Shown here in pieces: positions 1 to 8,705 of a DNA stretch of 64,000 nt (positions are counted from its first letter, which is position 1; each line of letters begins with the position of its first letter). Origin of the DNA: Plantibacter flavus (GTDB lineage Bacteria > Actinomycetota > Actinomycetes > Actinomycetales > Microbacteriaceae); NCBI RefSeq assembly GCF_002024505.1, contig NZ_CP019402.1, forward strand, positions 3,224,001 through 3,288,000, written 5' to 3'. The notes beneath the pieces are model-generated. The model worked only from the letters and a program-made list of their open reading frames with translations. It was not told where the DNA came from and searched no databases. Both the position numbers and the translations under genes were made by a program.

Positions 1-27
1 CCGTGGATAGACCGGCACGACGGGATC

Positions 28-819
28 GTGCATCGTCTCGACGCGCTTGATGCCGGAGCGACCAGGCACGGCATCGAATGCGCGAAGCGATCAGGCTCGG
101 TCCGAGTCGTCAGACGCAACTGGCTGGTGACCGAAGCGTGTGATCCCCAACTGCTCTTCGCGGCGACGCGCGGAGGACGATTGACGTGTCTGACGATCGC
201 CGGTCGTCGCGGTTGGTGGAACCTCTCCGACGGACTCGTCCACCTCTCCGTCCCGTCGACGTCTGCCGCGACGATCGAATCAGGGCTACGGCTCCATTGG
301 AGCGCGACCCCGGCACCAGTGTCCGCCCGCACGCTGGTGCAGCCACCGGTCAATGCACTCTTCCACATCGCCGAGTGCCAACCGTTCGAACGCGGACTCG
401 TGGTCTTCGAGTCGGCTGTCCGCATCGGCGATGCCGACCTCGACCGGCTCAGACTCATGCCCACCCGTTCCCGCCGGTTCCGGAGGGTGATCGACCGCAC
501 CAGCCACCTCTCCGACTCCGGCATCGAGTCGATACCTCGCATCCGTCTCGCGCGGATCGGGATTCACATGCGTCAGCAGGTCGTGGTCGACGGTCACCGT
601 GTCGACGGTCTCGTCGGCGAGCGCCTTATCCTGCAATTCGATGGACACGCCCCGCACCAGGATGCATCACAGCGGAGCCGCGACCTCGCGCAGGATCGCC
701 GCCTCGCGCTGTCCGGTCACACCGTCCTGCGGTTCAGTTACCAGCAGGTCATGCATGATTGGACACTCGTCGAGCGCGAGGTCTCAGACGCGATCGCGCA
801 AGGCAGGCATCAGTGGTGA
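28..819 (+). CDS. DUF559/AbiEi-like endonuclease-fold protein (5' end uncertain)
   Basis: The protein has the two-part build of a common actinobacterial family. An N-terminal AbiEi-like winged-helix region (about residues 1-70) is followed, after a linker, by a C-terminal DUF559 domain related to Vsr/restriction endonuclease folds. In the C-terminal part I see FDGHAPHQ, then RSRD and DRRLALSGHTVLRFSY, which matches the usual EvDG..H / RD / D..L...G..VLR pattern, although the first acidic residue is Gln (LQFDG). The reading frame is open to the left edge of the window, so the GTG at 28 may not be the true start. The molecular role of this family is not settled, so nuclease activity is an inference from the fold. 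It converges on ridA, with a 63-bp palindrome between them. Confidence 0.6.
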   Translation: MHRLDALDAGATRHGIECAKRSGSVRVVRRNWLVTEACDPQLLFAATRGGRLTCLTIAGRRGWWNLSDGLVHLSVPSTSAATIESGLRLHWSATPAPVSARTLVQPPVNALFHIAECQPFERGLVVFESAVRIGDADLDRLRLMPTRSRRFRRVIDRTSHLSDSGIESIPRIRLARIGIHMRQQVVVDGHRVDGLVGERLILQFDGHAPHQDASQRSRDLAQDRRLALSGHTVLRFSYQQVMHDWTLVEREVSDAIAQGRHQW

Positions 820-823
820 ACGC

Positions 824-886
824 AGGAGATCCGCTCCGCAGCAGGAGGAACGTAGCTACGTTCTCCTGCTCCGGAGCGGATCTCCT
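824..886. repeat. 63-bp near-perfect palindrome, family member 1
   Basis: The two halves are complementary over about 31 bp with one mismatch and one bulge and essentially no loop. The outer ends are AGGAGATCCGCTCCG and its complement, and the centre is the perfect palindrome GAACGTAGCTACGTTC. It lies between two convergent genes and could terminate both, but it has no T tract. A second element of the same length and the same ends lies at 19028-19090, so I regard it as a mobile or structural repeat rather than a simple terminator. Confidence 0.7.
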
Positions 887-902
887 GTTGTGACGTCGCG
901 CG

Positions 903-1373
903 CTACGCGAACTCGACGATGAGCTCCACCTCGACGGGCGAGTCGAGCGGGAGCACGGCGACGCCGACGGCAGAGCGGGCGTGCACGCCGAGGTCGCCGA
1001 AGATGTCGCCGAGCACCTCTGACGCACCGTTGATGACGCCGGGCTGGCCGGTGAACGCCGGGTCGGAGGCGACGAAGCCGACGACCTTCACGATGCGGGT
1101 GACGCGGTCGAGCGAACCGATCTGGCTCTCCACCGCGGCGAGCGCGTTGAGGGCGCACGTCCGGGCATAGGACTTGGCGTCGGTGGGCGAGACGAGTCCG
1201 TCGCCCTCACCGACCTTGCCGGTGGCGGGGAGCTTGCCGTCGGTCATGGGCAGCTGGCCCGAGGTGAAGACGTGCTCACCGGAGACCACCGCGGGGATGT
1301 AGGCCGCGACGGGCGGGACGACGGTGGGCAGGGTGATACCGAGCTCGGCGAGTCGGTCGGCGATCTGGGACAT
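903..1373 (-). CDS. RidA family protein
   Basis: A 156-residue member of the RidA/YjgF family. RidA enzymes hydrolyse reactive enamine/imine intermediates formed by PLP enzymes, but this longer subgroup may have another role. The start at 1373 is chosen because GGAGG lies seven bases upstream and the protein then opens with the family-like MSQIADRLAELGI. Family features are the HVFTSGQLPM strand, the CALNALAAVESQIG helix, the RIVKVVGFVASDPAF strand and the C-terminal HARSAVGVAVLPLDSPVEVE segment, which carries the conserved Arg and the Glu of the active site. It follows the DUF4177 gene by about 23 bp on the same strand, so the two are probably co-transcribed. Confidence 0.88.
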   Translation of the reverse strand: MSQIADRLAELGITLPTVVPPVAAYIPAVVSGEHVFTSGQLPMTDGKLPATGKVGEGDGLVSPTDAKSYARTCALNALAAVESQIGSLDRVTRIVKVVGFVASDPAFTGQPGVINGASEVLGDIFGDLGVHARSAVGVAVLPLDSPVEVELIVEFA

Positions 1374-1396
1374 GGGGGTTCCTCCGGGGCGTCGGG

Positions 1397-1552
1397 TCAG
1401 TCGGCGATGGGGCGCTTGAGGTAGGCGACGAGCCCACCCTCCGGACCGGTGACGACCTGGACGAGCTCCCAACCCTCCCCGCCCCAGTTGTTCAGGATGG
1501 CTGCCGTGTTGTGGATCATCAGCGGCGTGGTGAGGTACTCCCAGCGGGTCAT
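1397..1552 (-). CDS. small DUF4177-like protein
   Basis: A 51-residue protein starting MTRWEYLT and containing LNNWGGEGWELVQV. That pattern is typical of the small DUF4177 family (W-E-Y near the start, then LN..G.EGWELV). The start at 1552 is chosen because GAGGAGA lies just upstream; an in-frame start nine codons further up has no such site. The function of the family is unknown. It is the first gene of a pair with ridA and is divergent from the penicillin-binding protein gene at 1661. Confidence 0.8.
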   Translation of the reverse strand: MTRWEYLTTPLMIHNTAAILNNWGGEGWELVQVVTGPEGGLVAYLKRPIAD

Positions 1553-1660
1553 GTCTCTCCTCGATCGGGCGCTCCGCACGGAGAGGCGGAGGCGCAGGGG
1601 ATGGTCATGGCGGGCCCCAAGTGAAGCTCGCTCACAGTTTCCCCGCTTACCTTCGATCCT

Positions 1661-4012
1661 ATGCCTGAACCACGTACCCCCGCGAAGACGGTCGCGCAGA
1701 GCGTCCTCGGCTTCGTCGGCTTGAGCGTCGCCGCCGGTGTGCTCGCCACCGCCGCGGTCACCCCTGCCATCGCGATGACCGGTCTCGCCACCTCCACGGG
1801 CATCTCCGTCTTCGACGGCCTCCCCGACTACCTCCAGCTCGACTCACTCGCCCAGAAGTCGAGCATCTACGCCAAGGACTCCGCCGGCAACCCGGTGCTC
1901 CTCGCCTCCTTCTACGACCAGAACCGGATCGAGGACAGCTGGGACCAGATCTCCCAGTTCGCGAAGGACGCCGCGGTCTCGGCCGAGGACCCCCGCTTCT
2001 TCGAGCACGGTGGCATCGACCTCGCGGGCACCGTCCGCGCGGTCGTCAACAACGCCGCCGGTGGATCGACGCAGGGTGGTTCGTCGATCACGCAGCAGTA
2101 CGTGAAGAACGTCCTGGTGCAGAAGGCCGAGGCGATCCCCGACAAGAAGGAGAGCGACGCGGCCTACGAGGAGGCGACCGCGACGACCCCGGAGCGCAAG
2201 CTCAAGGAGATGCGACTCGCGATCGGTCTCGAGAAGACGTACGGCAAGGAGGACATCCTCCGCGGGTACCTCAACATCTCCGGTTTCGGCGGACGCGTCT
2301 ACGGCATCGAGGCGGCGTCCAACTACTACTTCAACACCACGGCGGCGAACCTCACGCTGGAGCAGGCGGCGACCCTGCTCGCGATCGTCAACAACCCCGA
2401 GAACCTCAGGATCGACAAGCCCGACAGCGCCGACAACGGCGCGGCCAACGGCTACGCCCTGACGAAGACGCGACGGGACTACGTCCTCGACCAGATGCTC
2501 AAAGAGCAGAAGATCTCCAAGGAGCAGCACGACACCGCCGTGGCGATCCCGATCACCCCGACGATCGTGCCGCCCGTCACCGGCTGTTCCGCGGCCGGGT
2601 CGTCCGCCTACTTCTGTGATTACGTGACGAACGTGCTGCAGAACAACGAGATCTTCGGCGCCACACAGGACGAACGGTGGACGAACTTCAAGCGCGGCGG
2701 ATACAGCGTCTTCACGACCCTCGACCTCGACCTCCAGAGCGCCTCGCAGGCGGCGATCGACGAATACGTCCCGAAGACCACCACGGAACTCGACCTCGGT
2801 GCCGTCTCCGTGAGCGTGCAGCCCGGGAGCGGGCGGATCCTCGCCATGGCCCAGAACAAGGACTACTCGCAGGATCCCGATGTCCTCGCGACGGGCTCCA
2901 ACTACAGCGCCATCAACTACAACACCGACCAGGCCTACGGCGGCTCGGCCGGCTTCCAGCCCGGGTCGACGTACAAGATCTTCACCCTGACGGACTGGCT
3001 GAAGTCGGGCAAGGGCGTCAACGAGTCGATCAACGCGAACCGCAGATCCGACTGGGGGACCTTCACCAACAGTTGCGTCCCGGGTGGGACGGAGCAGGCG
3101 GAGGCCGGATGGAGTCCGCGGAACGACGAGGGCGAATCAGGGTCCTACACCGTGAGACGTGCCACGCAGCAGTCGATCAACACCGCGTTCATCGCGATGG
3201 CGCAGGAGCTCGACCTCTGCGACATCAGCAAGACCGCCGAGTCGATGGGCGTGCACCGTGCCGACGGCGCGCCACTTAACAACTCCCCCGCGACCGTGCT
3301 CGGCACGAATGAGGTCGCCCCGCTGAGCATGGCGACCGCGTTCGCGACGCTCGCGGCCGGCGGCAAGACCTGCGACCCGATCGCGATCGACTCGATCACG
3401 AAGCCCGACGGGTCGACTGCCGAGGTCCCCTCCGCGAACTGCCGCCAGTCGGTCGATGCGAAGGTGGCGGCCGCGGCCGACGACGTCCTCCAGGGCGTCG
3501 TGTCGAGCGGTACCGCGTCCGCCTCGGGCGCCCGCACCGACGGCGTCGGTGAGCTGATCGGCAAGACGGGGACCACGGACAACGCCGAGGCGACCTGGAT
3601 GAGTGGCGCGAGCACGACCGTCGCGACGGTCGTCGGCACCTTCAACGTCAGCGGACACGTCAACCTCCGCGACACCTACATCGACGGCACCCAGGTCGCG
3701 TCCATGCGGCACTACATCTGGCCGGAGGTCATGTCGGCCGCGCTCGCCAAGTACCCGGGCGGCGACTTCCCTGAGGCCGACCGAGCCACGCTGCAGGGCG
3801 ACGGTTCCGGCAGCAGCGGCGAGGACTCCACACCTGCTCCGACACCCACGACCGACCCGACGCAGGCACCGAGCGAGGCGCCGACACCGGCGCCTGGCGA
3901 CGGTGGGGACACCGACGGGACCGGCGAGAACGGTGGTCCGGCAGCCCCGGGGAACGGCAATGGGAACGGCGGCGGTGCCGGGAACGGAAACGGGAACGGC
4001 TCACCCGGATGA
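1661..4012 (+). CDS. class A penicillin-binding protein (transglycosylase/transpeptidase), tandem copy 1
   Basis: A bifunctional peptidoglycan synthase of 783 residues that polymerises glycan strands and cross-links them outside the membrane. An N-terminal membrane segment (about 12-40) is followed by a GT51 domain with the catalytic EDPRFFEHGG (Glu109) and QGGSSITQQYVKN. The transpeptidase domain has SxxK at Ser436 (GSTYK), SxN at Ser505 (SIN) and KTG at Lys635. The C-terminal tail is Pro/Thr-rich and then Gly/Asn-rich (from about 705) and has no PASTA domain, unlike the neighbour at 4135. TACCTT lies seven bases before the ATG and there is no Shine-Dalgarno site, so the mRNA is probably leaderless. 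A hairpin follows the stop. The tandem arrangement with a close paralogue points to an old duplication. Confidence 0.93.
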   Translation: MPEPRTPAKTVAQSVLGFVGLSVAAGVLATAAVTPAIAMTGLATSTGISVFDGLPDYLQLDSLAQKSSIYAKDSAGNPVLLASFYDQNRIEDSWDQISQFAKDAAVSAEDPRFFEHGGIDLAGTVRAVVNNAAGGSTQGGSSITQQYVKNVLVQKAEAIPDKKESDAAYEEATATTPERKLKEMRLAIGLEKTYGKEDILRGYLNISGFGGRVYGIEAASNYYFNTTAANLTLEQAATLLAIVNNPENLRIDKPDSADNGAANGYALTKTRRDYVLDQMLKEQKISKEQHDTAVAIPITPTIVPPVTGCSAAGSSAYFCDYVTNVLQNNEIFGATQDERWTNFKRGGYSVFTTLDLDLQSASQAAIDEYVPKTTTELDLGAVSVSVQPGSGRILAMAQNKDYSQDPDVLATGSNYSAINYNTDQAYGGSAGFQPGSTYKIFTLTDWLKSGKGVNESINANRRSDWGTFTNSCVPGGTEQAEAGWSPRNDEGESGSYTVRRATQQSINTAFIAMAQELDLCDISKTAESMGVHRADGAPLNNSPATVLGTNEVAPLSMATAFATLAAGGKTCDPIAIDSITKPDGSTAEVPSANCRQSVDAKVAAAADDVLQGVVSSGTASASGARTDGVGELIGKTGTTDNAEATWMSGASTTVATVVGTFNVSGHVNLRDTYIDGTQVASMRHYIWPEVMSAALAKYPGGDFPEADRATLQGDGSGSSGEDSTPAPTPTTDPTQAPSEAPTPAPGDGGDTDGTGENGGPAAPGNGNGNGGGAGNGNGNGSPG

Positions 4013-4020
4013 TCCGAGAC

Positions 4021-4049
4021 GGCTGCCGGGCGGACGCCGCCCGGCAGCC
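4021..4049 (+). terminator. hairpin after the first penicillin-binding protein gene
   Basis: A perfect 13-bp stem (GGCTGCCGGGCGG and its complement) with the loop ACG begins nine bases after the stop codon. No clear T run follows, so its strength as an intrinsic terminator is uncertain. It separates the two tandem paralogues, which each have their own promoter. Confidence 0.6.
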
Positions 4050-4134
4050 GCCCCGGGCCGCCCCGGCGGCAACGATCGGGTTTCAACGCGGCGCTGAGCG
4101 GGCCTTTTTCAGGATTGTCGCTTAGCATCGATCC

Positions 4135-6687
4135 ATGCCTCAACAACATCGCACGGCCACCGGTGTGCTCGGCGGCTTCCTCGGCTTTCTCGGCCTGAGC
4201 GTCGCAGCGGGTGTCCTCGTCACCGCCACGGTCACCCCGGCCCTCGCCGTCACGGGGATGGCGACCAACAGCACGATCAACGTGTTCGATGGTCTGCCCG
4301 ACTACCTGGCCCTCGACGAGCTGGCGCAGAAGTCCAACATCTACGCGACCGACAGCGCCGGTAACCCGCAGCTGCTCGCGTCCTTCTACCAGCAGAACCG
4401 CATCGAGGTCGGCTGGGACCAGATCAACCAGTTCGTCAAGGACGCGGCGGTCTCGGCCGAGGACCCGCGCTTCTACGAGCACGGCGGTGTCGACCTCACG
4501 GGTACGATCCGAGCCGTCGCGATCAGCGCGACCGGCCGCGACCTCCAGGGTGGTTCGTCGATCACGCAGCAGTACGTGAAGAACGTGCTCGTGCAGAAGG
4601 CCGAGGCCATCACCGACGAGGCCAAGATGAAAGCCGCGTACGAAGAGGCGACGAAGGCGACCCCGGAGCGCAAGCTCAAGGAGATGCGCATGGCCATCGG
4701 CCTCGAGAAGCGCTACGGCAAGCAGGACATCCTTCGTGGTTACCTCAACATCGCCGGCTTCGGTGGCCGCACCTACGGCATCGAAGCCGCAGCCAACTAC
4801 TACTTCGCGACCTCCGCGGCCAACCTCAATCTTGAGCAGGCGGCCGCGCTGATGGCGATCGTCAACAACCCGGAGACCCTGCGTCTCGACCGCCCGGACA
4901 GTGAGACCAACGGTGCGGCGAACGGATACGCGCTCACCCTCGAACGGCGGAACTACGTCCTCGATCAGATGATCAAGGAGGGCAAGATCACGCAGGAGCA
5001 GTACGACGTCGCGATCGCGACGGCCATCACGCCCACGATCAACCCGGCGAGCACGGGTTGCCAGACGGCCGTCAACGTCAGCCCCGGCGCAGGGTACTTC
5101 TGCGACTACGTGACGCGCGTGTTCCAGAACAACCCGATCTTCGGGGCCACCGAGGACGAGCGCTGGGCCGCGTTCAACCGCGGTGGGTACAGCGTGTTCA
5201 CGACGCTCGACCTCGACGTCCAGTACGCCGCCCAGACGGCGATCGACGAGCTCATCCCGCGGGTGAGCGACCAGCTCGACATCGGTGCCGTCTCCGTCAC
5301 GGTCCAGCCCGGGACGGGGCGCATCCTCGCGATGGCGCAGAACAAGGACTACTCGAACGACCCGGACGTCCTGGCCACCGGCGCCAACTACTCCGCGGTC
5401 AACTACAACACCGACGTCGATTACGGCGGGTCCACCGGCTTCCAGCCGGGATCGACGTACAAGACGTTCACGCTCGCCGAATGGCTCAAGGAGGGCCACG
5501 GTCTGAACGAGGGCGTCGACGGTCGCAAGCGCTCGCCCTGGGGCACCTTCAAGGACTCCTGCGCCGACGGCGGGACCGTGTACGCCGGTTCCGACTGGAA
5601 CCCCGGCAACGACGAGGGCGGCAACGGTGGCCAGTACACCGCGCTCCAGTCGACGAAGCAGTCCATCAACACCGGCTTCATCGCGATGGCGAAGCAGCTC
5701 GACCTCTGCGGCATCCGCAAGACGGCCGAGTCGATGGGCGTGCACCGCGCCGACGGCGGGCCGCTCCTGCAGTCCCCTGCCACCGTGCTCGGCACGAACG
5801 AGGTCGCCCCGCTCAGCATGGCGACGGCCTTCGCGACCTTCGCATCGGGCGGCATCACCTGCGACCCGATCGCAATCGACCGCGTGGTGAAGCCCGACGG
5901 CACCGAGGTCCCGGTTCCTCCGGCGAACTGTCGCCAGGGTCTCGAGGCGAACGTCGCCGCCACGGCGAACGTCGCCCTCCAGGCGACGTTCAACGGCGGT
6001 ACGACGAGTTCGTCCCGCATCGGTGACGGCGTGCCCCTCATCGGTAAGACGGGTACCACCGACAACAACGAGGCGACGTGGATGAGTGGCGCGAGCACGA
6101 AGGCGGCGACCGTCGTCGGCGTCTTCAACGCGACGGGCCACGTCAACCTCCGCCGTACCTACTTCGACGCCGGGCAGGCCGCGACGATCCGTCACAAGAT
6201 CTGGCCGCGGGTCATGGCGACCGCCAATGCGAAGTTCGGCGGCGACGCGTTCGGCGACCCCGATCCGTCGCTCATCAACGGTCAGTCGGTCATGGTGCCC
6301 GACGTCGCCGGGAAGACCATCGAGGAGGCCCAGAAGCTCCTCGAGGACGCCGGCTTCGGCTTCGCGAACGGCGGCGCCGGCGACTCTGCGCTGCCCGCGG
6401 GTCAGGCCGCCAGCACGAACCCCTCGGGTACGGTGCCGAAGGGCTCCATCGTGACCGTCTACACCAGCAACGGCCTCCTGGCGACCGTCCCCGACGTGAG
6501 CGGCGCGGCGAGCTACGACGAGGCGAAGGCGGCCCTGCAGGGTGCCGGGTTCGCGAACGTCGGCCAGAAGTGTGCGGTCGATCCCGCAGCGACGACACCG
6601 AAGGTGACCGGAGTCGATCCACCGGCCGGGACCGCGGCGCGCAAGGACGGCAAGGTGACGGTGACAATCTCGAAGACCAGCTGTTAG
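4135..6687 (+). CDS. class A penicillin-binding protein with two PASTA domains, tandem copy 2
   Basis: An 850-residue paralogue of the preceding gene, alike along the whole catalytic part. It has an N-terminal membrane segment (about 11-38), GT51 with EDPRFYEHGG (Glu109) and QGGSSITQQYVKN, and a transpeptidase with SxxK at Ser440, SxN at Ser510 and KTG at Lys638. It differs at the C-terminus, where two PASTA repeats (about 720-783 and 785-850, each opening with PDV) replace the low-complexity tail. PASTA modules bind or sense uncrosslinked peptidoglycan. TAGCAT stands six bases before the ATG with no ribosome-binding site, which suggests a leaderless transcript like that of copy 1. A strong hairpin follows the gene. 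It may correspond to the main housekeeping PonA-type enzyme, but that is an inference. Confidence 0.94.
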   Translation: MPQQHRTATGVLGGFLGFLGLSVAAGVLVTATVTPALAVTGMATNSTINVFDGLPDYLALDELAQKSNIYATDSAGNPQLLASFYQQNRIEVGWDQINQFVKDAAVSAEDPRFYEHGGVDLTGTIRAVAISATGRDLQGGSSITQQYVKNVLVQKAEAITDEAKMKAAYEEATKATPERKLKEMRMAIGLEKRYGKQDILRGYLNIAGFGGRTYGIEAAANYYFATSAANLNLEQAAALMAIVNNPETLRLDRPDSETNGAANGYALTLERRNYVLDQMIKEGKITQEQYDVAIATAITPTINPASTGCQTAVNVSPGAGYFCDYVTRVFQNNPIFGATEDERWAAFNRGGYSVFTTLDLDVQYAAQTAIDELIPRVSDQLDIGAVSVTVQPGTGRILAMAQNKDYSNDPDVLATGANYSAVNYNTDVDYGGSTGFQPGSTYKTFTLAEWLKEGHGLNEGVDGRKRSPWGTFKDSCADGGTVYAGSDWNPGNDEGGNGGQYTALQSTKQSINTGFIAMAKQLDLCGIRKTAESMGVHRADGGPLLQSPATVLGTNEVAPLSMATAFATFASGGITCDPIAIDRVVKPDGTEVPVPPANCRQGLEANVAATANVALQATFNGGTTSSSRIGDGVPLIGKTGTTDNNEATWMSGASTKAATVVGVFNATGHVNLRRTYFDAGQAATIRHKIWPRVMATANAKFGGDAFGDPDPSLINGQSVMVPDVAGKTIEEAQKLLEDAGFGFANGGAGDSALPAGQAASTNPSGTVPKGSIVTVYTSNGLLATVPDVSGAASYDEAKAALQGAGFANVGQKCAVDPAATTPKVTGVDPPAGTAARKDGKVTVTISKTSC

Positions 6688-6702
6688 CGTTCCGACGCCG
6701 GC

Positions 6703-6738
6703 ACGGAGGGCCCGATCGTTTTCGATCGGGCCCTCCGT
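6703..6738 (+). terminator. terminator hairpin after the PASTA penicillin-binding protein
   Basis: A perfect 16-bp stem starting ACGGAGGGCCCGATCG with a TTTT loop lies 16 bases after the stop codon. It is the strongest simple hairpin in the first 10 kb, although the trailing T tract is weak. Confidence 0.75.
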
Positions 6739-6835
6739 CGTCTTCACGGGGCCCGCTCCGGGCGTCTTCGGAGGGGCCAGCGGGTACGCTCGTGGGACGG
6801 TCGGCACCACTCGACGACCGAGGAGGAGACGATCG

Positions 6836-7810
6836 ATGGCGGCACCCATGAGCACCGGCGGCAGACTCGGAACGGCAGCGGCCGTCGTGGCAGGCCTCGG
6901 GGCCCTCACCTTCGGGTACGCGTCCGTGATCGAGCGCAACGCCTTCACGCTGCGCAGGGTGACCGCTCCGGTCCTCCCGCCCGACGCCGAGCCGATCACC
7001 GTGCTGCACCTCTCCGACCTCCACATGGCGCCCTGGCAGCGCCGGAAGCAGGCCTGGCTGCGGTCGCTGGCCGATCTCCGGCCGGACGTCGTGATCAACA
7101 CCGGAGACAACCTGGGGCATGAGCAGGGCATCGACGGGATCAGGGCTGCGCTGTCGGTGTTCGCGGGGGTTCCTGGGGCGTTCGTGCACGGCTCGAACGA
7201 CTACTACGGCCCGACCGCGAAGAACCCGTTCAAGTACTTCACGCAGACCTCGTCGAAGCACGTCTCACCGACCACCCTCGACACGGGCGCGCTCGAGCGG
7301 TTCTTCATGGACGAACTCGGCTGGATCGACCTCAACAACGCGGTCGGTGAGATCTCGGTCCGCGGGACCCGTCTCGACCTGTTCGGCGTCGACGACCCGC
7401 ACAAGCACTTCGACCGTCTGGACACGTTGACGGCCCTCATCGACGAGCGGCTGGATGCCGAGACGTTGGAGACCGATGACCCGTCCCTGGCGCACACCGT
7501 GACGGTGGGCGTGATGCACGCTCCGTATCGTCGGGTGCTCGACGCCTTCGTGACCCAGGGTGCGCAGTTCATCTTCGCGGGTCACACCCACGGTGGTCAG
7601 GTCTGTGTGCCGGGCTACGGGGCACTCGTGACGAACTGCGACATCCCTCGCAAGCAGGTGAAGGGGCTCAGCGTCTGGCGCCACGCCCTCCGCTCGGCGT
7701 ACCTGAACGTGTCCGCTGGCATCGGGACCTCCATCTACGCGCCCGTGCGGTTCGCCTGCCGGCCGGAAGCGTCGCTCGTGACGCTCCTTCCTCGTCGCAC
7801 GGTGGTCTGA
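6836..7810 (+). CDS. membrane-associated metallophosphoesterase
   Basis: A 324-residue calcineurin-like phosphoesterase with an N-terminal hydrophobic segment (about 12-30) that probably anchors it in the membrane. The metal-binding motifs appear in order: LHLSDLH, NTGDN, HGSND (in place of the usual GNHD), GVMHAP and FAGHTHGGQ. The substrate cannot be told from sequence; relatives of the YkuE/YaeI group act on membrane lipids or UDP-sugars. The start at 6836 follows GAGGAGGAG at a good distance. In Actinobacteria this type of gene is often found after a class A penicillin-binding protein gene, which fits a role in the envelope. Confidence 0.88.
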   Translation: MAAPMSTGGRLGTAAAVVAGLGALTFGYASVIERNAFTLRRVTAPVLPPDAEPITVLHLSDLHMAPWQRRKQAWLRSLADLRPDVVINTGDNLGHEQGIDGIRAALSVFAGVPGAFVHGSNDYYGPTAKNPFKYFTQTSSKHVSPTTLDTGALERFFMDELGWIDLNNAVGEISVRGTRLDLFGVDDPHKHFDRLDTLTALIDERLDAETLETDDPSLAHTVTVGVMHAPYRRVLDAFVTQGAQFIFAGHTHGGQVCVPGYGALVTNCDIPRKQVKGLSVWRHALRSAYLNVSAGIGTSIYAPVRFACRPEASLVTLLPRRTVV

Positions 7811-7823
7811 CCGGGCCGGACTG

Positions 7824-7846
7824 CCCTTCGACAGGCTCAGGGACCG
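7824..7846. repeat. dispersed short repeat, single copy
   Basis: A full copy of the repeat with core GACAGGCTCAGGGACCG, preceded by CCCTTC. It lies 13 bases after the metallophosphoesterase stop codon. The same unit occurs about ten more times in the window, between genes and inside genes, in both orientations. Confidence 0.85.
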
Positions 7847-7864
7847 AGACCTCCCGGGCTTGTA

Positions 7865-7891
7865 CTGTCGGGGTAGCGGGATGTGCAACCC
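7865..7891 (-). repeat. partial copy of the tRNA-Pro 3' end
   Basis: Seventeen bases (CTGTCGGGGTAGCGGGA) are identical to 7966-7982, the 3' end of tRNA-Pro with its flank, and the match continues imperfectly to about 7891 (TGTGCAACCC against TTTGAACCC). The two copies are 101 bp apart. This is what an attachment-site scar or a partial tRNA duplication looks like. Confidence 0.7.
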
Positions 7892-7927
7892 GCCAGCCCA
7901 GCGGACCGCCAGCCCACGAAAACAGAG

Positions 7928-7963
7928 AAGCCCGGCCAGACAATCTCTTGTCTGACCGGGCTT
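7928..7963 (-). terminator. intrinsic terminator of tRNA-Pro
   Basis: On the minus strand, AAGCCCGGTCAGACA and its near-complement (one G-T pair) form a 15-bp stem around AGAGAT, followed by CTCTGTTTT. It begins six bases past the tRNA 3' end, so it probably ends the tRNA transcript. Confidence 0.85.
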
Positions 7964-7968
7964 TGCTG

Positions 7969-8042
<74 letters not shown>

Positions 8043-8165
8043 ATGGCCCGAAGGCCTTGTCTAGGATAGCCGATTTTTCAGCGGCTGTTCGCCACTTCCT
8101 GGAATCGGTGGATCCCGGACCGGATCAGCCGAGCGCCGCCATCGCCGCCCGGCCGATCCGTGATC

Positions 8166-8705
8166 TCACGCCTGCTGGCGGCGACGCACGACCACGGTGC
8201 CGAGCGCGGCAGCACCGACGGCGAGGAGCCCACCGGCCACCCATGGGAGGGCGGTTCCGGCGAACCCGGTGTCGGCGAGGGCGTTGCCCCCGGCAGACGG
8301 GTCGGAGGCCGACGCGGCGGCAGCAGCGGCGTCCGCGGGGTCCAGCACGGTGAAGTCGGACGAATCAGTCACGGCGCCCTGGGTCGCGGTCAATGTGTAG
8401 GTGCCCGCGGGGTCCGCAGCCGTGTCGATGGAGACCTGGATGTCTCCGGCGGCGTCAGCGACGGTCGACAGCGTGCGAGCGGACACGCCGGCCACCGAGG
8501 AGTCGATGGTGATCGACACGGTCTGGTTCGCGGCCCAGAAGTCCGAGCACGAGTACGAGACCGCCGCGCCGCGCGCGACGCTCGCCGGCGTGATCGAGTT
8601 ACAGCTGCCTGGACCGTAGCTGTCGCCCTCGACCGCGTTGGCTGCGGTGGGCAGCGCGACGACGGCGAGGAGGACGAGTGCGGCGGCGGAGAGAGTTCGT
8701 TTCAT
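8166..8705 (-). CDS. small sortase-anchored surface protein (LADTG signal)
   Basis: A 179-residue secreted protein. Residues 1-24 form a signal peptide (MKRTLSAAALVLLAVV, cut after an ANA motif). One Ig-like domain with a probable disulphide (two Cys near 35-53) follows, then an Ala-rich linker. The C-terminus has the sorting layout LADTG, a hydrophobic segment and RRRQQA. LAxTG is the motif preferred by class E sortases of high-G+C Gram-positives. The function is unknown. It is a clear paralogue of the gene at 9014-9559 (same signal peptide start, same TATQGA strand, same TGF.G.ALPW anchor). CTAGCAT, a likely -10, lies upstream near 8815, and a conserved upstream element is described at 8865. 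Confidence 0.8.
   Translation of the reverse strand: MKRTLSAAALVLLAVVALPTAANAVEGDSYGPGSCNSITPASVARGAAVSYSCSDFWAANQTVSITIDSSVAGVSARTLSTVADAAGDIQVSIDTAADPAGTYTLTATQGAVTDSSDFTVLDPADAAAAAASASDPSAGGNALADTGFAGTALPWVAGGLLAVGAAALGTVVVRRRQQA

Noticed and set aside
1-819. Abi toxin-antitoxin system at the left edge
   Set aside because: Only a single AbiEi/DUF559-like gene is present, with no partner toxin; such solitary genes are common in Actinobacteria.
3712-7131. Long minus-strand open frame opposite the second penicillin-binding protein
   Set aside because: No domains; both penicillin-binding protein genes on the other strand have complete catalytic motifs.
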